DNA of 64,000 bases, taken from positions 41,242,726-41,306,725 of the forward strand of contig NC_092637.1 of assembly GCF_039555335.1 (NCBI RefSeq). Reading direction: 5' to 3'. Shown in pieces: positions 45,893 to 57,640 of the stretch (position 1 is the first letter of the stretch; each line of letters begins with the position of its first letter). A program made the translations under genes and the position numbers. Origin of the DNA: Amphiura filiformis. Lineage: Eukaryota; Echinodermata; Ophiuroidea; Amphilepidida; Amphiuridae. The notes under the pieces are model-generated. The model saw nothing but the letters and a program-made list of their open reading frames with translations, did no database searches and was not told where the DNA came from.

Positions 45893-47727
45893 TCAGCGTT
45901 TCTTGTGTGATACCTGCTCAACAAAATAACTATTGAAGGCCTTTGGTAACTGATTGGTATTATACTTGTACATAAAAGTGCTTAGTTCGAGCTCATAAGT
46001 ATCATAAACATTAAGCAAATTGTAATTCTTGAAAATGGGGGCTGAGTGACTTAAAAAGTGACTATTCGATATCATTCTAAGGGCTTTTTTTTTGAAGTTT
46101 GAAAATCTTTTCCAAATTTTTTTTGACAAGTATTGCCCCATGCTAAGATACCGTAGTTTATGTAAGGAAGTATTAAAAGCACAATATAGTGAATACATTA
46201 TTCGCTCGGGAACAAAAAATGTTTCAGTTGGTTTATTACACCAACACCTCTAGATATATTCTTTGACATGTTGGTAATGTGAAATTTCCAAGTTAGATTC
46301 TCATCAATTGTCACTCCAAGAAATTTGGTCTTATTCGTCCTTTCTAGGATTACATTATCTAATACAATATTATTAGTAACTTTGTACAAATACGCGTGAT
46401 GTTTTGTGATTGGTACCAAGCACCATATAATTAGTCTTGCTTGCATTCACTGATAACTTATTAGCCTTAAACCAATTATTAACTTCTTTTAATTCATTGT
46501 TGATAAGATCGTATTTGGACACAATGTCCTTATGTGAATAAGTTATAGTAGTATCATCGGCAAACAAGACAAATTTAGAATGGTGGAAGTATTTATGATA
46601 TCATTAACATACAAAATGAACAATAATGGGCCTAGGATGGAGCCTTGAGGTATTATATCTTTATATTCAGATTTACAAGAATTGTAATACACATACTGTT
46701 TTCTATTATGTAAGTAATCTTCAAACCATTTTAAAACGTTTCCTCTAAAACCATAATGTTCCAATTTATGTAATAAAATACTATGGTCGATAGTGTCAAA
46801 GGCTTTTGACAAGTCTAAGAAAATCCCAACAGTTGTCTCATTGTTTTCAACCGCATTACTAATTTTGTCAATAAATTCCAAGATAGCCATATAGGTAGAA
46901 TGTTTAGATCTAAAGCCAAATTGCTTAACATTTAGAATTTTATATTTATCAATGTAATGTATGCATCTGTTGAACACAAGCCTTTCAAGTATTTTTGAAA
47001 AGCATGGCAAAACAGAAACTGGACGATAGTTAGAGAAAACTTCTGGATTTTCTTTCTTATAAATGGGAATTACCTTTGCGATCTTTAACTCATTTGGTAC
47101 TACACCAGCAGTTATAGATTGGTTGAATATGATAGTTAATGGAATCGATATTTCCTTTGCTATCCTTTTTACTACGTAATTACCAATAGTATCGTGACCA
47201 GCACTCTTGTTTTGATTAAATGTATGTATTATTTTTATAACGTCTTCATTAACAATTGGTTTCATGTACATGCTACTGCTTAATGGGCTTTTTAAATAAT
47301 CATAGTACTTCTTGCCATTTGTTGTAATCTTGGAAGCTAATTTAGGTCCGATGTTATCAAAAAATTCATTAAATTCATCTGACATTTTCTGGGGATCTGA
47401 CACCGTTTCGCATTCATCATTTTTGAATTTAGATTGCATATTTCTTTTGTTGTTACGTCCAATAATACTATTTATTGCCTTCCAAGTTTTTTGTAGATTG
47501 TGTTTAACAGATTCAAATTTCTTTTTATAATACTCTCTTTTTGATTTTCGTATTAACGTGTTTAACTTATTTCTATATGTTTTGAATGACTCAATCGTTT
47601 CACATGGCTTTTGTATATACCTCTTATACATCTTATCCTTAGTTTTTATACTTTTGAGGAGACCTCTACTTATCCATGGAAATGTTGGTTCTTTTTTATT
47701 ATCACTCTTGCATTTTGTCATAGGCAC
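45893..47727 (-). pseudogene. LINE reverse transcriptase and C-terminal region, frameshifted
   Basis: A 394-codon open frame (46,543-47,727) carries [55 protein letters not shown] (catalytic Asp) and [18 protein letters not shown]. The [10 protein letters not shown] active-site block lies in the next frame (46,373-46,567), LGVTIDENLTWKFHI in the next (46,198-46,446), and the C-terminal SHSAPIFKNYNLLNVYDTYE beyond 46,198. At least three frameshifts, so inactive. The motifs fit the Jockey/CR1/L2 group; clade not determined. Confidence 0.85.
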
Positions 47728-47800
47728 TCATTCATCATATACATTATTGAAAATATGTACAAACTTATTGTAACTATCATTTACATCTTCATTATCCAGT

Positions 47801-48552
47801 TCAGCATGCCAATTCACATTGGAAAGTTTTTTGCTTCAAATTATTTATATTACAAGTATTATGATTCCTCTTATAGAAGTAATTTCTTTCATCAGGCGAT
47901 GTTTTTCTTACTGCCCGATCTTTGAGTACTATAGTTAATAGATGATCACTGACATCAGTAACTATTATTTCTGAGTTTACGTCGTTGTGATTATTTGTAA
48001 GTATATTATCAATAATGGTTGCACTATGTTCAGTTATTCTGGTTGGTTTGTATATTGTTGGCATGGACGAATATGAATAAACAATATTAAGATACTCATG
48101 AGTTTGTTTGTGACAGTCATCCTTTAACAAGTCTATATTAAAGTCCCCCATTAGATAGCATTCCTTATTTTCTTTAGTTATTTGATCAAAATAGGACCAA
48201 TGTCTTGGATGAAATGCTCAATTTTCGTATGTGCACGATAAATGGCACCTACTAACATATTTCGCGTATTTTCTCTTTCTATTTCTACAAAACAAGATTC
48301 AAAATTAGGGTTTGAAATACAAAGATCAGATCTCAGTTTATATTTGATTGAAGTGGAAATATATAAACAAACACCCCCTTTTTCTCTTTCTGTTCTGTTT
48401 GTATATTCCATATTATAACCATTTAAATTGAAGTATTCGGATGGCGATTCTTTTAAGTGAGTTTCAGATAGGCCAATGATGTTAAATTCGTGATTTAAGG
48501 TCTTAATGTTTTCTTTCAATTTTTCAAAATTTTTCTTGATACTTCTAATGTT
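47801..48552 (-). pseudogene. LINE endonuclease domain (two frames)
   Basis: Frame one (48,178-48,552) has NIRS, NIIGLSETHL (catalytic Glu) and KGGVCLYIS. Frame two (47,801-48,151) has MGDFNIDLL and SDHLLTIV, the later GDxN and SDH motifs of apurinic-type endonucleases. A frameshift near 48,160 separates them. The product nicks target DNA for target-primed reverse transcription in intact relatives. Confidence 0.8.
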
Positions 48553-48759
48553 AACATTGTAGTTGTAGTTCTGTATGTGAAATAGTTAATTTCCCGATAA
48601 TGTATTTAAAGTGCATTTCGAGTTCGCGAACGGTGACGTGACTTTAGACGCACTGCATACTGGTCTATCTCGAGATATACGTCTAGCCCTCTTCTTTTGT
48701 TCCATTATCTATTGTATTTCTTTTGTTCAAAGTCTGGTCAACTGTTGATTATATCAAGT

Positions 48760-48856
48760 AATGTGGACAGGTCAATATAATCTAGACAGGTCAAGATAAT
48801 CTGGACAGGTCAAGATAATCTTGGTCAGGTCAAGATAATCTTGGTCAGGTCAATAA
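48760..48856 (+). repeat. Minisatellite, about 21-bp unit GACAGGTCAAGATAATCT
   Basis: Five imperfect units of GACAGGTCAAGATAATCTG, drifting to GGTCAGGTCAAGATAATCTT. Confidence 0.85.
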
Positions 48857-48859
48857 ATT

Positions 48860-50030
48860 TTGAACAAGAGACGTACATGTTCATATTTAGAAACACTGGC
48901 CACATTATTTGATTTTTTGGTTATTTTAACAAACTTAAAATGCATCACATTACATTATGACGTGATCAAACAAGAGAGGGCTCTAATTTTGACTTTTACA
49001 TATTTTACACGATCAGCATAAATTGTTATGCAAGTTTATGCATATTAGATTTAAATGAAGATGGTAAACAATACTTGTGTGTATTGAATGACACCAAGAA
49101 CACCTCTATTGAATAATGCAAATTAGTTTGTATTATGTCTCTTAACGCCTGTATAATCAGGACGGGATGTCAATCTACCTTTGTACCCCCTTTCCCAACT
49201 AACGCAGATTCCGACAAAGTAGGTAACAAAACATAGCCATGAGGTCTTACAAATTAAGTTCAACCAAGGATATTTTGCACCTAAAATGCAGTATATTACA
49301 GGCCACAAGACTAGATAGATGTAGAAAAACTAGTAACTACAACAATCCGCGGCCTAACCCCAACCAAAATAGGTCGAGGAGGGTACCCAGGAATATGCGT
49401 TGATTTTGTTCAGGACATTTGTTGTATAAGTATATTAAAGATAAATATATATTCTATGGTGTTAAATGAGTTACCGTCATATCTAGGTAAAACACACCCA
49501 CTTTTTAATTTGACCTTTGAACTATTTACATATTCATTATTAATATTACGAATATATGTATAAATAATTAATAAGGCTATCGAGTGAATTGAATAGAATC
49601 TCCCGTTTAACGCGTTAAATAGATTGAAATCAATGCTGTATTGATTTGATTAAATCACTTACAATAAGACTCATAGACTCGAACGCAGGACACATGAGGA
49701 GAATATTACACTGTCCCAGTGTGTTTTTATTTTGGAAAAACCCTAAACTTACACAAGATAATCATATCAGCTTTTCTTTTTGTCTTTTGGAAAATGAATA
49801 AACCATAACAACAAATTCGTTTATTTTGGCTCACCGTATATGTAAGATAAACGGTTTAAAGGGTCGAGCCTTCCGAGCGACTAACATGCGAACCATACCT
49901 CAACAAGACACCGATTATCTATGGTAATGGTCTGTTTCTCACCCTTTATCTACCAAATAAAAGGTTGCACGGTTGCTCAAGCCACGGCGGCAACCCGTAT
50001 GCACGGAGTTATGCAAGGGTGCTCAATCGA
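48860..50030. other. Interior between LINE and right arm, nothing recognised
   Basis: AT-rich, no transposase or other ORF. If the arms belong to one DNA transposon this is what remains of its body. Confidence 0.5.
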
Positions 50031-50034
50031 TTAA

Positions 50035-50405
50035 ATACGATATCGGGAAGTTAACTATTTCACATACAGAACTACAACTTAAGTGTAGTTTAAAGCAATA
50101 TTGCATATGTAAATATAATTCAAGATTCCACTTAAATAAAACTGTTAAGTATATGCTTTAATTTAACACCAATTTCATGAAAATCCATAGTCTAATTAAA
50201 TTATAGAAATGTAAACTTAATACAAAGATTTTCAATTGCGATTTTCTTGAAATGCGTATTTTTTCGAGATAGATCAGTATGTGAAATACGTATTTTGTAA
50301 AAAATCAGAAATAGTTCCAATTTAACATTTTATAACTATTTGAGGTCTGTAACTTGTTGAATTGGAGGAGCTCCATAAAAAGAACTATAATACCAATTTT
50401 CTCAG
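50035..50405 (-). repeat. Right arm of the 5.4-kb inverted pair
   Basis: Inverse of the left arm, uninterrupted, including TAGTTCTGTATGTGAAATAG (50,055-50,074), which appears on the other side of the LINE at 48,565-48,584. Further short matches run on to ACCCGACG near 50,445. Confidence 0.75.
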
Positions 50406-51238
50406 AAAAGTAAAAAAATCAAGAAAAACCAGTATGTGATGCACCCGACGATATCTATAGCAACACTCATCCACGCGTTTCCAATTAACAATTTAATAAA
50501 TCGCAGATTGTACCGGCAAATGGGATAGTAGGCAGATGACCATCGCATCATTATTTTAATTTGCAACTTTTGAAAATGTATATTTTCAATGCAACATTTC
50601 ATAATTATACTGGTACCGATATTTGTCAACATAGAGTGTTTGGTAGCAAATTTGGCATTAAATTGGAGCTGACAAGATTCTGCACACGACAATATCGATC
50701 AAAGTTTCATCAAGTTCATGTTTTGGTGTTGGATGGGTTACACATTGATAAAAAAAGAAACTGTGAATACTGCGGGAAAGGTTGAATATTTGAGTGGCAT
50801 TACATCTAATATTTGACGTTACATATTTGACCACAATAGAAACCTTGCGAAATGGAGTTAGCAACCACAAACTTTAACGTCTAGAGGATTATAGAGGATT
50901 ATGTATTCACAACCACTCTGCCATTAAAGCCGCTTGAAGTTAAAGTCAACGCGAGAATCTATAGTGTGCCGTAAATTATGATGAAATACGTCATAATTTA
51001 GAACAATAGTTTGCCTATTTCCTCATAGCCTACATAATTACCACTTATGTATTATCCAGATAATAGACCAATTATTGGAAATCTAATTTGGTTGGGTAAA
51101 AAGCATGTTACATGTTGCTGAAACTTATTGATTGAATTAGATCAAAATAAGTTTTGTTCCAAACGTCACACTTGATATATAGTTTTGTGTGTGCTCATGG
51201 CGTACACCAAATCAGTTTGAGGAAATAGGCTAACTATT

Positions 51239-51515
51239 TGGGGAAAAAATCCATATCTTAATATGAAAGGTCAATATTTTCAATTGACCGTCGGCTTTTC
51301 CTCCCAGCTACATACACTTTAAGAATATATCATTAAATTTAAAAAATTTACTTCGAGGACTGTTATATATAAAAATGTGAAAAATATCAACTTCTAATAA
51401 TTTGTCATCAAATTTGTATTATACCGTGAATTTCAAAAAATGAACATTATTTGATATCAGAAAGACATTCTTCGTATTCAGAATGCGATTCGATATGTCT
51501 GGTGTGCTCTCACTA
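51239..51515. mobile_element. TTAA foldback family, half copy
   Basis: Contains one arm only, from the centre (GGGGAAAAAATCCATATCTT) to GATATGTCTGGTGTGCTCTC, without the terminal GATCCC-TTAA. Its inner end directly follows another inverted-repeat element (51,007-51,235). Confidence 0.7.
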
Positions 51516-51599
51516 TTGTACAGCAATGCATATTTACATTGGAGCATTTAGGCAATATTAACATAATTATACCAAATGGTATGTCCTGCTTAAATTTGA

Positions 51600-51770
51600 C
51601 CCAATCTTACCCTTCAAACATTCAAAAACAATTTTGAAAACTTGATGCAAAACATTCTAAACAGAATGCCATTTGTGTTGACAAAATATTGTTCTTTATA
51701 TAACCCGACATCTTAACGTTATTAAAACGTTTTAATAACCTTTTGAAGAACATGTTTGTGTTCGCTAGGT
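51600..51770. repeat. CAGCAAACACAAA-end repeat, third (partial) copy
   Basis: Ends ACATGTTTGTGTTCGCTAG after a block of AACGTTATTAAAACGTTT, as in the other two copies. The left limit is uncertain. Confidence 0.45.
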
Positions 51771-52463
51771 CAAGACATTTGCACCTCCCTCACTAGTAAG
51801 GCGAATATGTTCAGATTTCGGACGAAATCTTTAACCTCCACCTGATATGTCCCTAAACACCGCAGGCAATGTAAAAGTCGAAATAATAATGGTACCGCTA
51901 TCAGTTTTAATGATCGTACTTCTGTTTGAAGAGACATTTGAAGTAAAGAAGTTTGATGGTAAGATTGTGATTTATTATGTCTAAAATCCATTCTAAATTT
52001 GAAGGGCCTCTATAAAACTTCGGATTTGATAGTGAAATAAGTTATTGTAAAATGTACAAAAGTCTCGATAAATCTGTAAAGTATTACGATTTTTATATCT
52101 CATTAAGGTAAACTATTATTTGTATTAAACAAATCATGTCACTTTTATTTTTGATTATTTTTATGGATTTTTTTTACTCAAATTGTATGTTTGCTCATTC
52201 TATTTAATATTAAGACAAATTAACGTTATTGTTCTGCAGTGATTACTTCATGCGTTGAGACCAATTGTGTGATATTAATGTGAATGACCATTTTTCCACA
52301 ATGAATTTGGACTTCATTAAGCACAATTAAACTCGTAGTAATGACCACGGACGTTCCCAACATTCGCGGGTCTTCATTTTAGTAGTTTGAGAGAACCGTG
52401 ACGTAAATCTCTTATTTTTTTGCTACAATTTACAAGATGAAGAGACAAAGAATATGTTTGGGG

Positions 52464-52512
52464 CTGTGTGTGTGTGTGTGTGGGGTGTATGGGGTGTGTG
52501 TGGGGTGAATGC
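52464..52512 (+). repeat. GT-rich simple repeat
   Basis: GTGTGTGTGTGTGTGGGGTG and variants. Confidence 0.9.
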
Positions 52513-53014
52513 CGGGTGTGTATTTTGATTTCCAAATTCAACTAGGTTCAGACAGAGATAGAGTCCGTGACTGGGCTGGGACTGGACAAAATATCATTGG
52601 GTGAAAGTGTAATATTTGGCATTTGGTAAGAGCTTAATGTTCAACGTATGATTGGGCATATTACTCCTACCAAAGTCTATAATATCTACAAAATTCGGGA
52701 TTTTAGCTGAAATTCCTCTAAAATCCCCTTTTTTCTGTCTTTTGTTTAAATTCATAAACATATCAAGAAGTTTGAATAGAATTGACCCCACCTTCAACCC
52801 ACACACATGGCGTGATACTTAATGATAACAAAAGATATAGAAATCGTATTCAACTTTTAAGTTCATTGGTTTTACAAAATCCTTGAACTTAGTTCAATGT
52901 GTTGCCAAGTCGAGTTGCCAACGTCATTGCTATGACGCTAAATTAGGAAATTTTGTTGTTGTTCCAGTATGTTCAAATAGATACAATGCACGATTTAGGG
53001 AATGGAAAAAAGTG

Positions 53015-53822
53015 ATGTGTTTCCAAACACAGCACGAAAAAACAGCAGAATAATAGAAAACACAACACTATAATATAAAACATAAGAATGAAAAAAAAAA
53101 TTCCATGATGTGTTTGCAAACACAGCACTATAATATAAAACATAAGAATGAAAAAATTCCATGATGTGTTTGCAAACACAGCACTATAATATAAAACATA
53201 AGAATGAAAAAATCCATGCTGTGTTTGCAAACACGGCATTCAAACACAGCACTACAATATGAAACATAAATATGAAAACAAATCCGTGCTTTGTTTCCAA
53301 ACACAGCACGAAAACACAGCAGAATAATAGAAAACACAGGACTCCAACATAGCACTATATTAGAAAACATAGGAATGAAAAAAAAAAGCCTGCTGTGTTT
53401 GCAAACACAGCACTATAATATAAAACAAAAATCTCTGAATTCTTATGTTTTATATTACAGTGCTGTGTTTGAGTGCTGTGTTTGCAAACAAAGCACGGAA
53501 TTTTTTTCATTCTTATGTTTCATATTATAGAGCTGTGTTTGAGTGCTCTGTTTTCAAACAGCAGGGAATCATCACTGAAACACAAGCACTATAATATAAA
53601 ATATAAGAATGCAAACAATTCCCTGCTGTGTTTGGAAACACAGCACTCAAACACAGCATTATAATATAAAACATAAGAATGAAAAAAATCCATGCTGTGT
53701 TTGCAAACACAACACTCAAACACAGCAGTATAATATAAAACATAAGAATGAAAAAACAAAACCTGCTGTGTTTGCAAACACGGCACTCAATCAAGCACAG
53801 CACTATAATATAAACATAAATT
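53015..53822. repeat. Minisatellite with a palindromic core TGTGTTTGCAAACACA
   Basis: About a dozen units of 55-75 bp. Each has a palindrome TGCTGTGTTTGCAAACACAG and a spacer CACTATAATATAAAACATAA followed by GAATGAAAAA. Between about 53,435 and 53,560 the spacer runs in the opposite direction, so the array contains an inversion. The open frames on both strands are by-products. Confidence 0.85.
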
Positions 53823-53823
53823 A

Positions 53824-53990
53824 TCCCTAACAGCTTCCCATTGCACCTGGGTGGGGTGAGGCAAGCGAGGCAAATCGCCTTGCCCAAGGGCACAACACAG
53901 TGGTGGGACGGGAATCGAACCCACGCACGTCGAGCAAGCTCTCGGATTACGAATCCAAGGCCGAGAGCTTAATTATAATATGTTCCAATT
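53824..53990 (-). mobile_element. tRNA-headed SINE, partial copy
   Basis: Carries CTTGCCCAAGGGCACAACAC and a perfect B box on minus (GTGGGTTCGATTCCCG) with a tRNA-like arm upstream. It directly follows the palindromic minisatellite at 53.0-53.8 kb. Confidence 0.7.
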
Positions 53991-54544
53991 ACCAATTCTT
54001 ATGGAAAGGTTGATTTATTACCATGGTGACACGTCCCGACAGCATTATGGTTCAAATAAATGAAGTGGATCGGCGTGTACCTCGATCATCATATATCCTC
54101 AAACGCTGTGCTTGTTTGGTCAACTAATTTGTGGCAACACTTCAAACATAACAATAACACACTCTTATGGTATTGCCCATTAAATGTTTATGATAAAAGT
54201 TAAACAATGTTTAAATTTACGGTGCAATAATACTTGTTGAATATCATCTGTGTAAAGAAGGTACTGCGTACAAATCATGCCGCACACTTTGATTTTCGTA
54301 TGAATGCTTTAACTCTCGTTGTGACTTTGTTTTTTAAAGTAAAACAACCAGGTAAGACGCAGGCAATTTAATGTACTAGAGAACGACATAATTTCTTGAT
54401 GCTGCTCCAACTTCAACTTCAAGTTGATTAAGTAAGAGTTATTTATAGCAGCCTTAAATTCAATGCAGTTGGCACTCGTTGCACAATTAATGAGTATGCA
54501 ACAAGATTCAGTTGAAAGAGAAAGTTCGTCTGAGTATACTACAT

Positions 54545-55040
54545 TTTCCTGGAGTTACAGCCTGATGGGAGCCACATTAAATTTGACCTGACTTTTGACC
54601 TTGGTTGATCATTGCGATTTCATACTCCTCAAGTGTTAGGAATCATTTTCCCAGAGTTACGGCTCAATCGAAACAGCTTTACATTCGTCCTGACCTTTGA
54701 CCTCGGATGACCATTACGGTATCATACTTTGTCAGTGTCGGGGATAATTTTAGTTACTTTTGACCTCTGTTAATCTTTGCGATCTCATACTCCCCAAGTG
54801 TTAAGAATCATTTTTCTAGAATTACGGCTTAATCGGATCATAATATTTGACCTGACCTTTCACCTCAGATGGCATTTGCGGTTTCATGTGCCGGGGATTT
54901 TTTGCCTTGAGTTACAGGCTGATCGGAGCTACATTAAATTTGACCTGACCTTTGACCTCGGATGACCTTTGCGGTTTCATACTCGCCAAGTGCAATTTAA
55001 ATTTGACCTGACATTTGACCTTGGCTGACCTAACAAATGC
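54545..55040 (+). repeat. Tandem array (about 110-bp units) with DR1-like sites
   Basis: Four to five diverged units: a GAGTTACRGSCTGATCGGAG part, AAATTTGACCTGACCTTTGA, CCTCGGATGACC, and GCGGTTTCATACTC. TGACCTTTGACCT appears intact twice and near-intact three times; it is the inverse of AGGTCAAAGGTCA. Confidence 0.75.
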
Positions 55041-55130
55041 AAACATGTTTTGGATATGCATGTAGGCCTTAAATCATACCACAATTCACCAACCACGATG
55101 CACGATTAATTAGTTAATTAATTATGCAAA

Positions 55131-56210
55131 TGACGGATGTTGATATATGACATTACCCGACGTTTTACATAGTGACCTATCTAAGATCCGTCACTATGTA
55201 AAACGCCGTTTACTCGGAAAAGCAATTAAATTGTATGGCGTATCTGCCACATCCGTCACTATGTAAAAACATGATTTTCAATTTGAATTGAATCGTAATT
55301 CAGTATTGTTCATTGAAACCTACATGCTTTCTTGACGGATGTTGATAACTGGGTATAAACCAAAAACGTTTACGTAGAGCAGATATTCAATAGATCATTA
55401 TTTTAGTAAAATATCATTTTAATAAATTTTGAATGGTTCGAGTTGATTCGACAATTATTATAAGACATTATATCAAAACATTCCAATATAAAAGGGATGG
55501 TTAAGTAATAAAAATGCAAATATGATCCTTTTTAATGAGTAGGTTATTGAAAAATTATCAAAAGATGTTTAGAGGCGTTTAGAGGCGGCTTCAAGTTGAC
55601 ATATAATACAGTGTAAATTGGTAAAAACTGAATACAATCATTGGCGTTTTGTAAAAAGAAGTTACAGCTTGTGTGACTAGCTATATAATGAGAGTGAGAA
55701 CTAGGAAGATCAGGAGTAGATACCCAAATACAATATGTCATGTATGTCGTAGGCACTCATGACGAGTCGGTTTTATCATGAAAAAAACATTTAATAATAA
55801 GCGTAAAGAACTGACGGATGCTTCGAAGTCCTTCCTTGATCCGACTTTTATGCGCAAGACATACTGACGGATGTGTGACGGATGCCCATAGATCAACACG
55901 AGAGACCAGATTAGCGGGAACGATATTGACGCAAGACATAGTGACGGATGTGTGACGGATGTTAGGGTGCAACGTTTTCACGTTTTTACATACTGACTTT
56001 GCAATCATTTTACTGATTTAATAGCGAATAATTCTTCATGTGATAGATGTTTCAAGATACTTTAGATACTAGTTTTTTAAAATACAGCAACTTTTGGAGG
56101 ATTTTATTTGTTAGTGTTCTGCTATGGTTGATCACAAGTTGTGCATACTCTTTGATCGCGTCTAACTCAAAAACTTTTTTCCTGGCGAAGTTTAACATCC
56201 GTCACTTGTT
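55131..56210. repeat. Cluster of TGACGGATG motifs and short palindromes
   Basis: TGACGGATG or its inverse occurs about ten times (55,131; 55,185; 55,250; 55,333; 55,812; 55,864; 55,876; 55,931; 55,942; 56,197). At 55,159-55,205 an inverted pair ACGTTTTACATAGTGAC / GTCACTATGTAAAACG surrounds one copy. It could be a degenerate transposon with inner repeats. No gene. Confidence 0.6.
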
Positions 56211-56660
56211 ACGAGTCGTACTTGACTCAAGGCCAAAATCACCTTTTACCCGAACTCATACGAATGCACAACACAAATACACTGTTTGATTAAGCTAACA
56301 AAACCTAAGTCTTTAATTGAAAGCACGTTATGATTGGTACAATATATGACAACAAGTGCACATACATAATAATCAAATATAATCACTACCTATTTAGTAC
56401 TTAGCCAGCATTCTTCTTCTTGGTGATCATAAAGTTCTTGCAATGTTCTGGATGACCGATGTAATATATCCTTATTGACTTGACCTGCGAACATCAGCGA
56501 AGTCCTGTGTACAATTGCGTTTATAAATATCCTTGTGTATGAAATCCTCACACAAAAATGCCGTTGCTTTCTCCAAATCGTTATCTCCTTGCGCTGCCTT
56601 CTCCAAACTTAACTCCTTGCGCTGCTTTCTCCAAACTTGGTGCTATTTCCACCTTTCACA
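56205..56660 (-). repeat. Inverted, truncated relic of a related LTR
   Basis: On minus it matches the second half of the 5' LTR: GCGCAAGGAG, GTGTGAGGATTTCATAC, GGATATTTATAAACGCAA, GACTTCGCTGATG, and its end TTGAGTCAAGTACGACTCGT. It is clearly diverged from the LTRs of the element that follows. Its 5' half is missing; the newer element starts at 56,699. Confidence 0.7.
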
Positions 56661-56698
56661 CAATATCTTCAGGAAGCAGGACTGCGATGCAGTTGTCC

Positions 56699-57636
56699 TG
56701 TGATGAGCCCTGAGTAATTTAATTTAATTTAATTATTTAACTTTGTTTACAAGCTGAAAGTATGTCATGAGATGGGAAACCCCCTTGTACGTGCAAGATA
56801 ATGGTGTGGAAAGTCATTGTGGAATTCCCCCAAAATTATTGTAAACAAAGTCAGGTCTATGTTTGGAACTTGGGAATCCCCAGTTCATTATTGCACCATC
56901 AGGAAAACCCCCTAGGAAGTGATGTAATGTGAAAGGTGAATGTGCATAATTAATCTTGGGAAATCCCAAGATTGCAGTAATGTTGTGAAAATGTGATTGA
57001 AATAATGGTTTATTAATAGATGATGGGTTTTTGCATGAGCACTGGTATAAAAAGCTGGAGACTTAAGTTGGGACTTTACAGAATGTCATGGGAGATTGTA
57101 AACTCCACATGTGTGTGATGGTCTTCGTGCTTCAAAAAGAAGTACATTTTAATACAGCAACGAAGGAGAAGTGCTTTTCCTCATCAAAGGATTAAAGTTC
57201 TTCTGTCGAATTGCTGGAGTTTGCTGGGTTTTTGAAGGCCACGCATCTGTCAAAAAACAGCGGAGCTGTGTTAAAGAAACCTATTCCCTGAAAAAAGAGT
57301 GATTGGTGAAAGAAACACCATTATTGAATAAAGCAGCGCAAGGAGATATATTGTGGAGATAGCTGCGCAAGAAGATAAGTAATAGGAGCAAGCAGCATCA
57401 TTTTCGTGTGAGGATTTCATACGCAAGGATATTTATAAACGCAAGTGTACACTGGACTTCGCTGATTTTCGCAGGACAAGTGAATAAGGATATATGACAT
57501 CAGTCGTCCAGAACATTAACATTGCAAGAACTCTAGGATCACCAACAAGAAGATCGCTGGTTAAGTACCGATAGAATAAAACTGATTGTCTGATTTTATT
57601 GTAATTGTGGCCTTGAGTCAGTACGACTCGTAACCA
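56699..57636 (+). repeat. 5' LTR
   Basis: Starts TGTGATGAGCCCTGAG and ends GACTCGTAACCA, so it has TG...CA ends. A TATA box candidate GGTATAAAAAGCTGG lies near 57,046 and AATAAA signals near 57,328 and 57,574. It lacks two short segments found in the 3' LTR. Confidence 0.85.
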
Positions 57637-57640
57637 AAAT

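Larger units (their letters stand above)
45280..48557 (-). mobile_element. Jockey-superfamily LINE, 5'-truncated and decayed
   Basis: On minus it runs from the first strand of an endonuclease (VNIRSI, 48,550) through reverse transcriptase to a 3' end with GATTT repeats (45,285-45,310). There is no ORF1, so the copy is 5'-truncated. It is inserted in the left arm of a long inverted repeat, whose sequence is found on both sides. The tandem GATTT tail is like the short-repeat tails of L2/CR1-related clades. Confidence 0.8.
50460..52960. other. Gene-free region with small inverted-repeat elements
   Basis: Contains an inverted-repeat element (51,007-51,235; arms GTTTGCCTATTTCCTCA), a half copy of the TTAA family, a repeat copy (51,600-51,770) and a GT run (52,464-52,512). 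No gene found. Confidence 0.5.

Noticed and set aside
46198-48519. LINE ORFs as a working reverse transcriptase
   Set aside because: At least four frame changes and a missing 5' end.
53015-53822. Regularly spaced palindromic repeats resembling a CRISPR array
   Set aside because: The spacers are themselves repeats, orientation changes, there are no cas genes, and the genome is animal.
53525-53893. Open frames with repeated hydrophobic segments on either strand of the minisatellite
   Set aside because: Periodic translation of a tandem repeat; readable on both strands, no gene signals.
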